Assembly (NCBI GenBank): GCA_015064085.1
Contig: SVSX01000011.1
Coordinates: 1-50,891, forward strand
Length of the DNA: 50,891 nt
Direction of reading: 5' to 3'
Origin: Oscillospiraceae bacterium
Lineage (GTDB): Bacteria; Bacillota; Clostridia; Oscillospirales; CAG-272
The notes under the pieces were generated by a model. That model searched no databases and was not told where the DNA came from. It worked only from the letters and a program-made list of their open reading frames with translations. The position numbers were made by a program, and so were the translations under genes. This document shows positions 25,407 through 34,184 of the stretch, piece by piece. How positions within the stretch are numbered: position 1 is the stretch's first letter; each line of letters begins with the position of its first letter.

Positions 25407-26225
25407 TTATTCGGGGGTCTTTTCCGAGAAGGAAAGGCTCATTGAGCCCACACCCGAGTCGATGTCTATTCTGTTGCTTCCGCTTCCGTAGGCGATACCG
25501 TCCGCCATAGGTATGCCGTCGAAGGTAGCCGAGCCGAGACCCTTGTCGATCTCCACTCTATAGTCCTCCTTAGTGCCGAGTACGACGATCTCGGTGCTTC
25601 CCACTCCGCAGTCAATGTTTGTGTCGCCGAGAAGCTCTGCCTTCAATGTGAGCTTGCCCACGCCGATATCGATATCGGCGTCGCGAAGGCTGCCGCCTCC
25701 GATGACGATGTTGCCCGTACCGCCGTTTATCTCTGTTTCGACGGTCGAGGTGATCTCATTCAGAGTCACCGCTCCCGCCCCGAGGTCAAGGCTTATCCTC
25801 TCTGCCGAAAGCTTATCGGCGGTGAGTCTGCCCGCGCCTGTGGAGATCTCTATTCTCTCGAGCGTAGTATCCTTCGGCAACGTGAGGGTGAGCGTCGCTC
25901 CCGAGCGGTTTCCAACGAGCCTTTTACTCTCCGAGACACGGAGTGTGTCACCGTTTTCCGAGACCGAAAGGTATTTGAGATTGCTGGTGAGAGAAAAACT
26001 CTCTCCGCTGACTATAACAAGATCGGCGGCTGAGATCTCTATATCAAGGTTTTTAATGCCGTCGGATACTGTAAAGTCGGTAGTCTCATTCGAGACCATA
26101 TCCCTTTTGATATCTATACCGCCGATGAGCGCCACAAGACCTATTACCGAGGTGAAGATGTTTATAGCGAGGCAGATCGCGAGAACGATCGCCACGTATT
26201 TGATTATCTTTTGAGTTTTTGTCAT
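25407..26225 (-). CDS. DUF4097-type beta-helix membrane protein
   Basis: 272 aa. One N-terminal membrane helix (about 10-36) is followed by an outside domain of repeated short beta strands: IKNLDIEISAADLVIVSG, then repeats such as RIEISTGAGRLTADKL, RISLDLGAGAVTLNEI and NIDCGVGSTEIVVLG. This is the putative-adhesin DUF4097 fold, often encoded beside LiaF/PspC-like stress proteins, as here. It starts by ATGA overlap with the LiaF-like gene. The function is unknown; an envelope-stress role is inferred from context. Confidence 0.8.
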   Translation of the reverse strand: MTKTQKIIKYVAIVLAICLAINIFTSVIGLVALIGGIDIKRDMVSNETTDFTVSDGIKNLDIEISAADLVIVSGESFSLTSNLKYLSVSENGDTLRVSESKRLVGNRSGATLTLTLPKDTTLERIEISTGAGRLTADKLSAERISLDLGAGAVTLNEITSTVETEINGGTGNIVIGGGSLRDADIDIGVGKLTLKAELLGDTNIDCGVGSTEIVVLGTKEDYRVEIDKGLGSATFDGIPMADGIAYGSGSNRIDIDSGVGSMSLSFSEKTPE

Positions 26226-26920
26226 TTTATATCAACTCCTCCGAAGATACAGCTTCCGCTTACGTAGACGGTAGGTCCGTCGCATTTCTTTTCCTTCTTT
26301 TTGTTCGAGGAGGATATACCGCCGAAGAGAGAGTTTGATGTGACTCTCACGTTTACTCCCTCGGGGAGGAGTATGGTGATTCCACCGAAGGTGGCAGACA
26401 CGCTTATGGCGGCATCCTTTTCGATTATAGCGCCACGCAGGTCGTATTTTACGCTTCCGAAGGCGGCAACAAGCTCCGCACCCTCGAAGACCTCGCCGTC
26501 GGCGTTCAGGTCCACTGAGGAGAAGGTAGCGCAGCCTACCTTGTGATCCTTGCCCGTCTTTTTCATATCGTCGAATATCTTCGACGCCATTTTCGACGCT
26601 TTGCCGCCGAAAATTCCGCCGAGGAGCAGACCGAGACCTATCACCACCACGATAGCGGGGAAGATAAGCTTCTTTATTGTGGCAAAGTCGAGAATATCCC
26701 TTGTGTAGAGGAGAAGGAAGATGCCAATGGCAAGACCGAGGAGGTTACCCATCTTTCCTCCTTTTCCGAAAAGACCCACAAGGCAGGGGACGATTATGAA
26801 GAGAGTCCACCAGCCGTCGAAGAAGATATCGATGTCGGTGACACCGAAGGCGTTAAGCGCGATGACAACGCCCAGCGCCACAAGAATTATTCCCCAGATT
26901 ATTTTTGACGATGTTTTCAT
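26222..26920 (-). CDS. LiaF-like membrane protein
   Basis: 232 aa. About four membrane helices occupy residues 8-108 (IIWGIILVALGVVIALNAFG is the first), in the LiaI/LiaF-like N-terminal arrangement. The C-terminal half is beta-rich and resembles the cell-wall-active antibiotic response domain (CATFSSVDL, AAFGSVKYDLRGA, SATFGGITILLPEGV, GSCIFGGVDIK). LiaF proteins restrain LiaRS-type kinases during envelope stress. No kinase is adjacent here, so the partner, if any, is elsewhere. Four-base overlaps join both neighbours. Confidence 0.82.
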   Translation of the reverse strand: MKTSSKIIWGIILVALGVVIALNAFGVTDIDIFFDGWWTLFIIVPCLVGLFGKGGKMGNLLGLAIGIFLLLYTRDILDFATIKKLIFPAIVVVIGLGLLLGGIFGGKASKMASKIFDDMKKTGKDHKVGCATFSSVDLNADGEVFEGAELVAAFGSVKYDLRGAIIEKDAAISVSATFGGITILLPEGVNVRVTSNSLFGGISSSNKKKEKKCDGPTVYVSGSCIFGGVDIK

Positions 26921-27156
26921 TTGTTTTCTTCTACCTCCCTGACTCGTCTTTCATCGTCAGCCGCCTCAGCCGCGAGGATCGATCTCTCAAACTCCTCGTC
27001 CACGGTTACGGCTACGGCATTCTGCATAAAGAGCGCCAGCATCTGCTCAGCGCGTTTTTTATCGGGAGTTGAGAACATTATGGCATCGAGTGTTCTCTCA
27101 TATCTTTCGCGTGACATATAGGCGTCCTTGCCGCCTACTGTGACCTTTACAAGCAT
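26917..27156 (-). CDS. 79-aa soluble protein leading the LiaF-like operon
   Basis: 79 aa, not recognised. It begins MLVKVTVGGKDAYMSRERYER and ends in an acidic helix (DDERRVREVEENK). No membrane segment or Cys is present. AAGGAG lies eight bases before the start and a strong promoter sits upstream. Its stop overlaps the LiaF-like start, so the two are coupled. It may be a small regulator or adaptor, but this is only positional. Confidence 0.65.
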   Translation of the reverse strand: MLVKVTVGGKDAYMSRERYERTLDAIMFSTPDKKRAEQMLALFMQNAVAVTVDEEFERSILAAEAADDERRVREVEENK

Positions 27157-27188
27157 TTTATTTTCTCCTTATATTTTATTTCATAGAA

Positions 27189-27217
27189 ATTATATCACCA
27201 AAGCCATTTAGTGTCAA
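27189..27217 (-). promoter_or_regulatory. Promoter of the LiaF-like/DUF4097/ZIP operon
   Basis: Minus-strand -35 TTGACA (27212-27217), 17-bp spacer, -10 TATAAT (27189-27194): a perfect sigma-A consensus. Confidence 0.88.
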
Positions 27218-27248
27218 GAAGTGACAGAAAATTTAAACCTAAGGTTTA

Positions 27249-27277
27249 TTGACTTTTTATCCTGTATATGGTATCAT
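27249..27277 (+). promoter_or_regulatory. Promoter of the 411-aa membrane protein gene
   Basis: -35 TTGACT (27249-27254), 17-bp spacer, -10 TATCAT (27272-27277). The RNA would start about 15 bases before the GTG, leaving room for AAAGGAGAGG only. It is divergent from the promoter at 27189-27217. Confidence 0.75.
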
Positions 27278-27299
27278 AAAAAAGGAGAGGGGTGAAAAC

Positions 27300-28535
27300 G
27301 TGAAAAAATATTACGATAAGGCGATCAAGGTCCTTAAAAATCTCTTTTTCGTCTTTTTGCTTCTTATAGGAAATTACATATCGTCATATAGCATTTTCGG
27401 CGTGAACAATTCAGACAATTTTGAGGGAGCTGTGAGAAACACGGCGATCGTGTGGATATACTTTGTCTACAGCCTGATCTTTCTCTCTTCACTTTCAAGT
27501 GTCTTCTTCATCTGCGACAATGCCGCGAGAACAAGGTATTTTGAGGAAGGTCCTATGGGCAAGGGAAAGCTTGCGAGAATAGTATATTTCCTCAGGTCAA
27601 AGGATTTTTTGCTTCACGTGGCAGTAGTTGATGCCTTTGTGCTGATACTTCCCTCGGGCACTTTTCTCGGATTTTTTGGGCTCTTCGGAGGCAAGCTCTT
27701 TTTATCCCTCGGTGCTTTTGGCGGTTGGCTTACAAGGCTTGTGATAGCGGTCTGCTATTTCCTTGTCATATTCGGCACACAAATCAGTGTCGCCTCATTC
27801 TGGGAGAGCAGGTTCAACAAAAAAAGCGGCACGAAATACAAGACTACCGTAAAAAGCTTTATTCTGAGGCTGCTTTCAACGATGGCGGTCTTCTCAATAG
27901 GCGCTTACGCCTTTGCGGTCGTGGTTGTGATGGCTTTTTCGACGGTGGCTGTTATCCTTCTCATAATTTTCTCGTTCTTCTTTTTGTCGGTGGCGGCGAT
28001 ACTCGGATATTTCCTTATAATTTACGGACGCGCCCTCTCAAAAAGAAAGAAGCTCGTTTCCGAGCTTCGCAGAGTCTGCAGGGCGCAGAGATATGATCTT
28101 AAGCTTGTGACAAGCCCATATAAGACGGTATTTTTCCCGTCTCAGGGAGTGGATATCATAATAAAGACCAAGGGGAAGACCTATGGCTGTAAGCTCCTGT
28201 GCTCCCTTTACAAAAAGAGAAATATGTGCTTCAGAGAGAGCGGAGAGGTGCTTATCGAAAAGAGCTTTTTCGGGATATTCAAGTCGGTGACCTCGGAGAA
28301 ATATTTCTTTGATTTCGAGGGTGAAAAGCTGGTGGTGATAAATCCCATACCGAGAGACATACTGTTTTCCTATAATCCCGCCGAGCTTGGCTACACGGTA
28401 AACTCGAGCCTTATGAAGCTTGCCACCAAGGAGCGACTTGGTGAAAGAAAGCTTGACGTGGGTGAGAAGGTAATGGGCTACGGAATATACAACACCTCGG
28501 GATTTATCAACGCTATTGAGCGCGACTGCCTCTGA
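27300..28535 (+). CDS. Polytopic membrane protein with C-terminal cytoplasmic domain, function unknown
   Basis: 411 aa from the GTG at 27300; earlier in-frame codons fall on the promoter, and AAAGGAGAGG precedes the GTG. About six to seven helices (roughly 15-35, 50-72, 105-165, 190-245) are followed by a soluble domain (about 255-411) with RYDLKLVTSPYKTVFFPS, GVDIIIKTKGKTYGCKLL and YFFDFEGEKLVVINPIP. The GVDIII...KTKGKTYGCK pattern loosely recalls nuclease-like folds, but no catalytic set is clear. It is monocistronic, and its 3' end overlaps the convergent pseudouridine-synthase gene by 23 bases. Confidence 0.75.
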   Translation: MKKYYDKAIKVLKNLFFVFLLLIGNYISSYSIFGVNNSDNFEGAVRNTAIVWIYFVYSLIFLSSLSSVFFICDNAARTRYFEEGPMGKGKLARIVYFLRSKDFLLHVAVVDAFVLILPSGTFLGFFGLFGGKLFLSLGAFGGWLTRLVIAVCYFLVIFGTQISVASFWESRFNKKSGTKYKTTVKSFILRLLSTMAVFSIGAYAFAVVVVMAFSTVAVILLIIFSFFFLSVAAILGYFLIIYGRALSKRKKLVSELRRVCRAQRYDLKLVTSPYKTVFFPSQGVDIIIKTKGKTYGCKLLCSLYKKRNMCFRESGEVLIEKSFFGIFKSVTSEKYFFDFEGEKLVVINPIPRDILFSYNPAELGYTVNSSLMKLATKERLGERKLDVGEKVMGYGIYNTSGFINAIERDCL

Positions 28536-29190
28536 GTAGGTCCAGGCTATCTTCAAAATTCCCGAATCCATCTGTGGGGATATAGGTGAATTCCATCAAT
28601 TTGTTACTTCTCGGGTGGGGGAAGGAGAGCTTATAGGAGCAGAGAAGGGTATCTCCCTCGGTCCTTGAGCCGTACTTGCGGTCGCCGACTATCGGACAGC
28701 CGCGGGAGGAGAGCTGAACGCGTATCTGGTGTGTTCTGCCTGTGTGGAGCTTTATTCTGTAGAGTCCTCTGCCGTCTGCCTCACCTAAGAGAGAATATTC
28801 AAGGGAGGCTTCCTTGACGCCTCTGCGCATTCTGTCAACTACATAGCTTTTGTTCTTTTTTGAGTCCTTGAAGAGAAGGTCGCGGAGCACTCCGTCCTTT
28901 TCCTCAAGGACCTTTTCGGTTACCGCGAGATATATCTTTTCAAATCCGCCCTCGCCCATTGTCGCCGAGAGCCTTTTTGCCGCCTCGGGGGTCTTTGCGT
29001 AGACCATCACGCCGCGGACCTCTCGGTCGAGTCTGTGAACGGCGAAGAGCGTGACCTTCTCGCCCCTTTCGGCATATTCCTTTTCAATTATGGCGGGGAG
29101 GCTGTTTTCCGCCTCGCTTTTTTCCGAAAGCGTACCGCAGGGCTTTACGCAGACCAGCAGGTCCTTATCACTGTGGAGAATCGTTATCAT
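28513..29190 (-). CDS. RluA-family RNA pseudouridine synthase
   Basis: 225 aa, catalytic domain only. The HRLDREVRGV motif carries the catalytic Asp55, and HTGRTHQIRVQLSSRGCPIVGDRKYG is the second conserved block (HTGRTHQIRVQ, then GDRKYG). No S4 domain is present, as in short RluA-type enzymes. It would isomerise uridines in rRNA or tRNA; the site is not predictable. It follows the small membrane-protein gene by 51 bases, in which GGAGGGTCG can pair with CGATCCTCC, and it overlaps the convergent gene's end. Confidence 0.92.
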   Translation of the reverse strand: MITILHSDKDLLVCVKPCGTLSEKSEAENSLPAIIEKEYAERGEKVTLFAVHRLDREVRGVMVYAKTPEAAKRLSATMGEGGFEKIYLAVTEKVLEEKDGVLRDLLFKDSKKNKSYVVDRMRRGVKEASLEYSLLGEADGRGLYRIKLHTGRTHQIRVQLSSRGCPIVGDRKYGSRTEGDTLLCSYKLSFPHPRSNKLMEFTYIPTDGFGNFEDSLDLLRGSRAQ

Positions 29191-29241
29191 ATCACTTTTC
29201 CTTTATGTAGAGGAGGATCGCTCACCGACCCTCCCGTGGAT

Positions 29242-29496
29242 CTAATTTTTGCACATCGTGCAGATAGACGAGGTCGCCGCCGCGATCACCGACATAGCAC
29301 AGATGACAGCGACAAGCTTCAGTATGCTGTGGTCGGACGACCCCTGAGTTTCGTGGGCACATTCCGGGGAGCTTCCGTTCTCGGCGTCGTAGAGCGAGAC
29401 CGAGAGGGAATAGTCTGTCTTTACCCTCAGGCGGCAGAGCCTTCCGCAAAGCTTTTTCGCCTTGCAGAGCATCTTTTTTTCGGTTGTGTTTTCCAT
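29242..29496 (-). CDS. Small single-helix membrane protein
   Basis: 84 aa from the ATG at 29496, chosen because AAAGGA lies seven bases upstream; an ATG six codons earlier (29514) lacks such a site. A charged, Cys-containing N-terminal half (MLCKAKKLCGRLCRL) is followed by a C-terminal membrane helix (about 58-80) ending CTMCKN. No family was recognised. It sits upstream of the pseudouridine synthase gene and has a good promoter. Confidence 0.6.
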   Translation of the reverse strand: MENTTEKKMLCKAKKLCGRLCRLRVKTDYSLSVSLYDAENGSSPECAHETQGSSDHSILKLVAVICAMSVIAAATSSICTMCKN

Positions 29497-29541
29497 CTTT
29501 TCATCCTTTTTCATTTTCGATTGTTCGGGGATGACAAGAAT

Positions 29542-29570
29542 ATTATATCAGCTTTTTGGGGTTTTTACAA
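29542..29570 (-). promoter_or_regulatory. Promoter of the small membrane protein / pseudouridine synthase unit
   Basis: Minus-strand -35 TTGTAA (29565-29570), 17-bp spacer, -10 TATAAT (29542-29547). Confidence 0.75.
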
Positions 29571-29659
29571 CAGGATTTTATTTTTTGCTCTCTCTTTTCA
29601 AGAGATTTATACAAACGGTATAATCGTTGGTCTTTTCGGACAAAAAGATTTTATCTCTC

Positions 29660-29688
29660 TTGACAATCCTTTTTTCGGTTGGTATAAT
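29660..29688 (+). promoter_or_regulatory. Promoter of the DUF4091 gene
   Basis: Perfect -35 TTGACA (29660-29665), 17-bp spacer and -10 TATAAT (29683-29688), with CGGAGGA before the ATG at 29717. Confidence 0.88.
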
Positions 29689-29716
29689 GTCATTAATAAG
29701 ATCGGAGGAATTTTTT

Positions 29717-31372
29717 ATGGTAAAAACAAAGATCATATCATCACTTGAAAAATGCTTTCTTTCTCAGAGGGTAGAGGATTTTGAGACTCTTGGACAGATT
29801 TCCGCTCTGAAAAACGAGAGGCTTTCGTTTCAGTTCATATACCGCGCCGAGGGCGAGGAGGAGGCTGTCAGAAGGAGAGCCTACGTCACCCTTGAGGGTG
29901 AGCTCGCGAAATATGCTACGGTGAGAGCCGTTGAGCTTATCCCCTCCTGTATGCCTACCTACGTCGAGAGAAGAGACGACAATTATCTCTCTTATGAGGC
30001 GGGGCTATATCCCGATCTTCTCTGTCCGCTTTCTGACGGAAGAGTGTTTGTCAATAGGGAAGAGCTGCGCTCGGTGTGGATCACCGTGGATACAAGGGGA
30101 GAATATTTCGGAGAGAGCACACTTGAGGTGAAGCTTAACTCAATGGACAGCGGTAGGTTTCTCGGAGAAGCGAGTCTGAAGATAAAATTTATTGACAGGG
30201 AGCTGCCCGCTCAGAAGCTGAAATATACTCAGTGGTTCTATACCGACTGTCTTGCGACCCACTATGACTGCGAGGTCTTTAGTGAGCGTTGGTGGGGCAT
30301 AGTTGAGAAATTCATAAAAGCCGCCGTGAGAAACGGTATCAATATGCTGCTCACGCCGACCTTCACACCGCCTCTTGACACGCACATAGGAACAGAGCGC
30401 CCGACGGTACAGCTTGTGGACGTCACTGTGACCGAGGGCGGATATGAATTCGGTTTTGAGAGGCTTGACCGTTGGCTCGACCTTTGCGCCGCTTGCGGAA
30501 TAGAGTATTACGAGATAGCTCATTTCTTTACCCAGTGGGGCGCTGCTCACGCGCCGAAGGTAATGGCTACCGTTGGCGGAGAGTATAAAAAGATCTTCGG
30601 CTGGGATACAGATGCGGTCGGCGAGGAATACAACGGATTTTTGCATACCTTTATTCCCGCGTTTATAGCGCATATGAAGGAGAGAGGGGAGGACCGGAAG
30701 TGCTTCTTCCACATATCCGACGAGCCGAAGCCCGACAATCTTGAGCAGTATAAGCGTTCGAGAAACTCGATAATCTCGCTCCTTGACGGCTACACGGTAA
30801 TGGATGCCCTTTCGAATTACGAGTTTTACGAGCAGGGGATCGTGTCGACGCCTATCCCCGCAAACAATCACATAAAGCCCTTCCTTGAGAACGGTGTGCC
30901 GAACCTCTGGACCTATTATTGCTGCAGTCAGACGAACGACGTCAGCAACAGATTTTTCGCTATGCCGTCCTACAGGACACGTTGCATAGGCTATCAGATG
31001 TATAAATTCGATATCGTCGGATTTTTGCATTGGGGCTTTAATTTCTATTATTCACGAGGCTCACTTGAATATGTAAATCCCTATCAGGACAGCACGGGCA
31101 GGTACTTCTCACCCTCGGGAGACACCTATTCGGTATATCCCGCCGAGAACGGAGAAGCGCTTGACTCGCTTCGCGCCGTAGTCTTCTACGACGCTCTTCA
31201 GGATATGCGCGCATTTGAGCTTTGCAGTGAGCTTTACGGAAAAGAGAAGACCGTCGCGGCTATCGAGGAGGCTGTGGGAGAGGTATCCTTCTATGTCTGC
31301 CCCCGCTCCGCGTCTCCCATTCTCGCAATGAGAGAGAAGATAAACAAAATGATAGAAGATAAAATGATATAA
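29717..31372 (+). CDS. DUF4091 glycoside hydrolase-like protein
   Basis: 551 aa from the ATG at 29717; the open frame extends further upstream, but only across the promoter. There is no signal peptide. An N-terminal beta domain (about 1-165) precedes a barrel-like region with QWFYTDCLATHYDCEVF and ITQWGAAHAPKV-like segments (HFFTQWGAAHAPKV). The C-terminal part, FLHWGFNFYYSRGS...NPYQDSTG...YPAENG...SLRAVVFYDALQDMRAFEL in pieces, matches the DUF4091 domain. Acidic residues such as HISDEPKPDN near residue 335 are candidates for catalysis. Relatives are linked to glycan breakdown; the substrate is unknown. Confidence 0.8.
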   Translation: MVKTKIISSLEKCFLSQRVEDFETLGQISALKNERLSFQFIYRAEGEEEAVRRRAYVTLEGELAKYATVRAVELIPSCMPTYVERRDDNYLSYEAGLYPDLLCPLSDGRVFVNREELRSVWITVDTRGEYFGESTLEVKLNSMDSGRFLGEASLKIKFIDRELPAQKLKYTQWFYTDCLATHYDCEVFSERWWGIVEKFIKAAVRNGINMLLTPTFTPPLDTHIGTERPTVQLVDVTVTEGGYEFGFERLDRWLDLCAACGIEYYEIAHFFTQWGAAHAPKVMATVGGEYKKIFGWDTDAVGEEYNGFLHTFIPAFIAHMKERGEDRKCFFHISDEPKPDNLEQYKRSRNSIISLLDGYTVMDALSNYEFYEQGIVSTPIPANNHIKPFLENGVPNLWTYYCCSQTNDVSNRFFAMPSYRTRCIGYQMYKFDIVGFLHWGFNFYYSRGSLEYVNPYQDSTGRYFSPSGDTYSVYPAENGEALDSLRAVVFYDALQDMRAFELCSELYGKEKTVAAIEEAVGEVSFYVCPRSASPILAMREKINKMIEDKMI

Positions 31373-31380
31373 ACGTAACA

Positions 31381-31419
31381 AAAAGCTCAGGCGGTTCAAT
31401 TTGAACCGCCTGAGCTTTT
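31381..31419. terminator. Perfect bidirectional terminator
   Basis: 19-base arms AAAAGCTCAGGCGGTTCAA and TTGAACCGCCTGAGCTTTT (31381-31399 and 31401-31419) lie between the convergent DUF4091 gene and ftsH. A/T runs on both sides fit termination in both directions. Confidence 0.92.
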
Positions 31420-31427
31420 ATTTTTTA

Positions 31428-33569
31428 TTAATGATCTACCTCATCGGTGTCCGAGAAGGTATCCTTATTTGTTTTGTTATCATCGTTGTCGGAGTCGTCC
31501 TTGTGGGAGTCATCGTCCTTTGGTGTATCGGAGCTGTCACCGTTCTTTTTGGTGTTCTCGGGCTTTTCCGTTGCCTTTTCCTCTGCCTCCGCCTCCTTGA
31601 GGCGCTTTTCTCTTTCAATGGCGCGTCTGCGCTCGTCGTTTTCCTCACGGCTGCGGCGCTTGCGTGCCTCGTTCATCTCCTCAAGCTCCTCAAAGGTGGG
31701 ATCTCCCTCCATTGCCGCCTTGAACTGCTCACCGTCCATTATCTCGTTCTTTATAAGGAACTCGGATATAAAATGGAGCTTTTCAATATTTTCGCGGAGA
31801 AGCTGCTTTGCCTTTTCGTAGGACTCGGAGATTATAGCGTGGATCTCGCTGTCGATCTTAGCGGCGATCTCCTCGGAGTAATCCTGAGAGCTTGAAAAAT
31901 CTCTGCCCAAAAATACCTCGCTGTGACCCGAGCCGAAGCGGCGCGGACCGAGAAGGTCGGACATTCCGAGCTGAGTGACCATCTTCTTTGCGATGTTGGT
32001 AGCGCGTTCGATGTCATTTGAAGCGCCTCCCGAGATGTCCCCGAAGATTATCTCCTCAGCGGCGCGTCCGCCGAGAAGCATAGAGATCTGCTCCTTGAGC
32101 TGATTTTTATAAACGCTGTAGCGATCCTCTGTAGGAGGATTGAGGGTATATCCGAGAGCGTTTCCGCTGGGAATGATCGATATCTGCTGAACGGGGTCTT
32201 GGGTGGGAAGAACGTGGGCAAGTATTGCGTGACCCGCCTCGTGGTAAGCCGTCTTTTTGAGCTCCTCGGGCTTTCTTGCGGCGGTCTTCTTCTTAGGACC
32301 TGCAATGACCTTTATGAAGGCGTCCTCGATGTCGTCCATACCGATAAGCTCCTTGCCTCGTCTCGAAGCGAGAAGCGCAGCCTCGTTCAGAAGGTTTGCA
32401 AGGTCTGCTCCCGTGAATCCCGCTGTGGTCTTTGCCACTTTCGCGAGGTCAACGGTGTCCTCAAGAGGCTTATTGCGCGAATGGACCTTGAGGATCTCCT
32501 CCCTGCCCTTGATGTCGGGATAATTGACGGTGATCTGCCTGTCAAAACGACCGGGGCGGAGAAGCGCGGGGTCAAGAATGTCGGGACGGTTGGTTGCGGC
32601 AATGACGATAATTCCGTCGTGAGAGCCGAAGCCGTCCATTTCAACCAGAAGCTGGTTGAGGGTCTGCTCACGCTCGTCGTGTCCGCCGCCGAGACCTGCG
32701 CCTCTGTGGCGTCCGACCGCATCTATCTCATCGATGAAGATGATGGAAGCGGGGGCTTTTCTCGCGTTTTCAAAGAGGTCACGGACTCTCGACGCGCCGA
32801 CGCCCACGTACATTTCGACGAAATCAGATCCCGAGATCGAGAAGAAGGGAACTCCCGCCTCACCCGCAACTGCCTTGGCGAGAAGGGTCTTACCCGTACC
32901 GGGAGGGCCTACGAGCAGTACACCGTGAGGTATCTTTGCTCCGAGCCTTGAAAATTTCTTAGGATCTTTGAGGTAGTCGACTACCTCCTCGAGTTCTTCC
33001 TTTTCCTCGTCCGCGCCTGCCACGTCCTTGAAGAGCACCTTGTTTTTATCGTCAAGGTTAGGCGTTTTGACTCTTGCCTTGCCGAAGGAATTTATCTTGC
33101 CCGGGCCTGATTTTCCTCCCGCCTGACTCGAGAATACGAAATACACCACTATCACGAGTATGATGACCGCGAGATAGGGGAGGAATGCCACCCAGATCGG
33201 TATGCTCTTTTCGGGCATAAACTCATAGGAGACAAGGTTACTGTTATTGAGATAATATTCCTTGCAGTCCTCTCTGAGGTCGTCGTAGTGGCGAAGCTGG
33301 TATCCGACAGTTTTTGTATCGGAGATAGGCTTACCCTCGCCGTCGAGGTCGAGCTTACCCTCGGGATTAAGGATATGGACCTTCATTTGGAGGTAATCTG
33401 TGTCGTCCACCGTGAATTCGACCACGGCGTCCTGCTTGAAATAGTTGACGACGTCGCTGTATTTGATCTCCTCGGGCTTATCCTTGTTCAGAAGGAACAT
33501 AATTATGAGGAAAACGCCGACGATCAATACCAGGTAGGAAAGCGCTACCTTCAGGTTGTTCTTTTTCAT
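31428..33569 (-). CDS. ftsH: ATP-dependent zinc metalloprotease FtsH
   Basis: 713 aa. Two N-terminal membrane helices (about 9-27 and 124-147) flank a periplasm-side domain. The AAA module has Walker A GPPGTGKT (221-228), Walker B FIDEID (278-283) and the second region of homology ([20 protein letters not shown]). The protease has the zinc motif HEAGH (443-447). A long charged tail after about residue 640 is rich in Glu/Lys then Asp/Ser/Asn ([14 protein letters not shown]), longer than the usual ending. It degrades membrane and short-lived regulatory proteins. It is the last gene of the operon, in the Bacillus order after hpt. Confidence 0.97.
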   Translation of the reverse strand: MKKNNLKVALSYLVLIVGVFLIIMFLLNKDKPEEIKYSDVVNYFKQDAVVEFTVDDTDYLQMKVHILNPEGKLDLDGEGKPISDTKTVGYQLRHYDDLREDCKEYYLNNSNLVSYEFMPEKSIPIWVAFLPYLAVIILVIVVYFVFSSQAGGKSGPGKINSFGKARVKTPNLDDKNKVLFKDVAGADEEKEELEEVVDYLKDPKKFSRLGAKIPHGVLLVGPPGTGKTLLAKAVAGEAGVPFFSISGSDFVEMYVGVGASRVRDLFENARKAPASIIFIDEIDAVGRHRGAGLGGGHDEREQTLNQLLVEMDGFGSHDGIIVIAATNRPDILDPALLRPGRFDRQITVNYPDIKGREEILKVHSRNKPLEDTVDLAKVAKTTAGFTGADLANLLNEAALLASRRGKELIGMDDIEDAFIKVIAGPKKKTAARKPEELKKTAYHEAGHAILAHVLPTQDPVQQISIIPSGNALGYTLNPPTEDRYSVYKNQLKEQISMLLGGRAAEEIIFGDISGGASNDIERATNIAKKMVTQLGMSDLLGPRRFGSGHSEVFLGRDFSSSQDYSEEIAAKIDSEIHAIISESYEKAKQLLRENIEKLHFISEFLIKNEIMDGEQFKAAMEGDPTFEELEEMNEARKRRSREENDERRRAIEREKRLKEAEAEEKATEKPENTKKNGDSSDTPKDDDSHKDDSDNDDNKTNKDTFSDTDEVDH

Positions 33570-33611
33570 TTGATAATTGCCTTTCTTAAAATAATCGAGC
33601 TGAAAGATTTT

Positions 33612-34160
33612 TTATTTCGTATAGATCTCGGGCTTAAGGACACCGACGAAGGGAAGGTTTCTGTATTTTTCGTCGTAATCAAGTCCAAAGCCTACCACGA
33701 ACTTGTCGGGTATCTGCATTCCGCAATAGTCGGGAACGAAATCGACCTCACGTCTTGAGGGCTTATCCAGAAGGGTACAGGTCTTGACGCTGTTTGCTCC
33801 TCTTGCTCTGAGATAGCTTGTGAGACGGCTGAGAGTGTTTCCGCTGTCGACGATATCCTCAATGATGATGAAGTCGGCGTCGCTGAGATCCTCGCGTCTG
33901 AGATCGAGGTGGATATTTATCTGACCCGAGGACATATATCCCGAGCCGTAGGAGGAGACCTTCATAAAGTCGAGCTCTACGGGCAGATGTATCTTCTTCA
34001 TAAGCTCACAGGTGAACATAAGTGAGCCCTTGAGAATGCAGATAAGTACGAGCTTTTTATTTGTGTTTTTGTAATCCTCGTTGATCTGTGTCGCAATCCT
34101 GTCTGTGATATTATCTATCTCCTCTTCGCTTACGAGTACGGTTTCGATGTCGTTTAACAT
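33612..34160 (-). CDS. hpt: Hypoxanthine-guanine phosphoribosyltransferase
   Basis: 182 aa, one type I phosphoribosyltransferase domain. The PRPP loop is FIIIEDIVDSGNTLSRL (about 97-113, with adjacent acidic Glu-Asp), the flexible-loop region MKVSSYGSGYMSSG, and a base-site DKFVVGFGLDYDEKYRNL. It salvages hypoxanthine and guanine to IMP and GMP. It lies between tilS and ftsH, the conserved Gram-positive order. Confidence 0.96.
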   Translation of the reverse strand: MLNDIETVLVSEEEIDNITDRIATQINEDYKNTNKKLVLICILKGSLMFTCELMKKIHLPVELDFMKVSSYGSGYMSSGQINIHLDLRREDLSDADFIIIEDIVDSGNTLSRLTSYLRARGANSVKTCTLLDKPSRREVDFVPDYCGMQIPDKFVVGFGLDYDEKYRNLPFVGVLKPEIYTK

Positions 34161-34184
34161 AATTTTTGTCCTTCCGTTTTTTTA

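Noticed and set aside
29627-29716. N-terminal extension of the DUF4091 protein
   Set aside because: The extension covers the perfect promoter at 29660-29688, and CGGAGGA marks the ATG at 29717.
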